Made by a program: the position numbers and the translations under genes. Source: CAYRDK01 sp043819345 (lineage in GTDB: Bacteria > Omnitrophota > Gorgyraeia > Velamenicoccales > Velamenicoccaceae). Taken from it: a DNA stretch of 12,748 bases. The stretch covers positions 1 to 12,748 of the forward strand of contig JBDREX010000061.1 of NCBI GenBank assembly GCA_043819345.1, written 5' to 3'. Of this stretch, positions 12,714-12,748 are shown piece after piece. The number at the start of each line of letters is the position of its first letter. Position 1 is the stretch's first letter. The notes beneath the pieces are model-generated. The model was given only the letters and a program-made list of their open reading frames with translations. It did no database searches and was not told where the DNA came from.

Positions 12714-12748
12714 GCATACTGAGGAAGATTCTTTGAATCTTCCCAGTG
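12714..12748. repeat. Nested palindrome, unit B2, cut by the window edge
   Basis: These 35 bases are identical to 12549-12583, including the 9-bp GGAAGATTC/GAATCTTCC stem and the ACTG/CAGT clamp. The window ends within the unit, so the outer right arms cannot be seen and the array may continue. Confidence 0.88.

Noticed and set aside
12492..12748. Possible CRISPR array from repeated units with spacers
   Set aside because: The repeats are of two different kinds (49 and 35 bp), spacing is irregular, units are strongly palindromic, and no cas gene is present.

Overview
The window is an AT-rich piece of bacterial chromosome. Fourteen of its fifteen protein genes and its one tRNA lie on the minus strand; only a SurA/PpiD-like foldase gene runs on plus. 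The protein-coding content is mostly housekeeping. The diderm-type features (lipoprotein signal, periplasmic foldase), the split transketolase, and a SpoVG with a built-in zinc ribbon suggest an uncultivated diderm anaerobe such as Omnitrophota or a relative. That placement is inference from gene content, not a proven assignment.

Read in the direction of transcription (right to left), the layout is as follows. (1) 12748-12476: two tandem sets of palindromic repeats, cut by the window edge, lie directly upstream of a small ferredoxin gene (12475-12293), which is followed by a strong intrinsic terminator. (2) 12187-11336: an AmmeMemoRadiSam-type radical SAM enzyme that lacks the usual Cys-rich C-terminus; it converges on the plus-strand foldase (9841-11319) across a shared bidirectional hairpin. 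(3) 9837-9557: a divergent promoter region between the foldase and hisG. (4) 9547-7481 and on to 4739: hisG, a 33-residue ribosomal protein gene of the bS22/mS38 (COX24) type, a TPR lipoprotein, the two halves of a transketolase, and ispE, all tightly packed. (5) 4707-1: spoVG, tRNA-Gln, glmU, prs, rplY (ctc), pth and the first codons of rpsF. The ispE-spoVG-glmU-prs-ctc-pth order matches the well-known Bacillus cluster without purR/yabJ, and here a tRNA gene and a repeat element sit between spoVG and glmU.

The genes form a coherent growth set: isoprenoid precursors (ispE), UDP-GlcNAc (glmU), PRPP (prs), pentose-phosphate carbon shuffling (two-gene transketolase), the first step of histidine synthesis that consumes PRPP (hisG), and translation (rplY, pth, rpsF, bS22-like, tRNA-Gln). 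No phage, transposase, CRISPR or defence gene is visible.

The less ordinary signals lie mainly between genes. A 44-bp exact direct repeat includes the last 17 nt of tRNA-Gln and brackets a GC-rich hairpin cluster. A family of nested palindromes with an ACTG/CAGT clamp appears twice at the right end, with a possible diverged copy upstream of rplY. Three genes (rplY, the bS22-like gene, ferredoxin) share a leader design in which a GGC-ending hairpin sits 6-7 nt before the Shine-Dalgarno site. Within genes, the most notable features are the zinc-ribbon insertion in SpoVG, a changed PRPP-loop residue in Prs, and the shortened radical SAM protein. I see no clear evidence of a wholly new multi-gene system.
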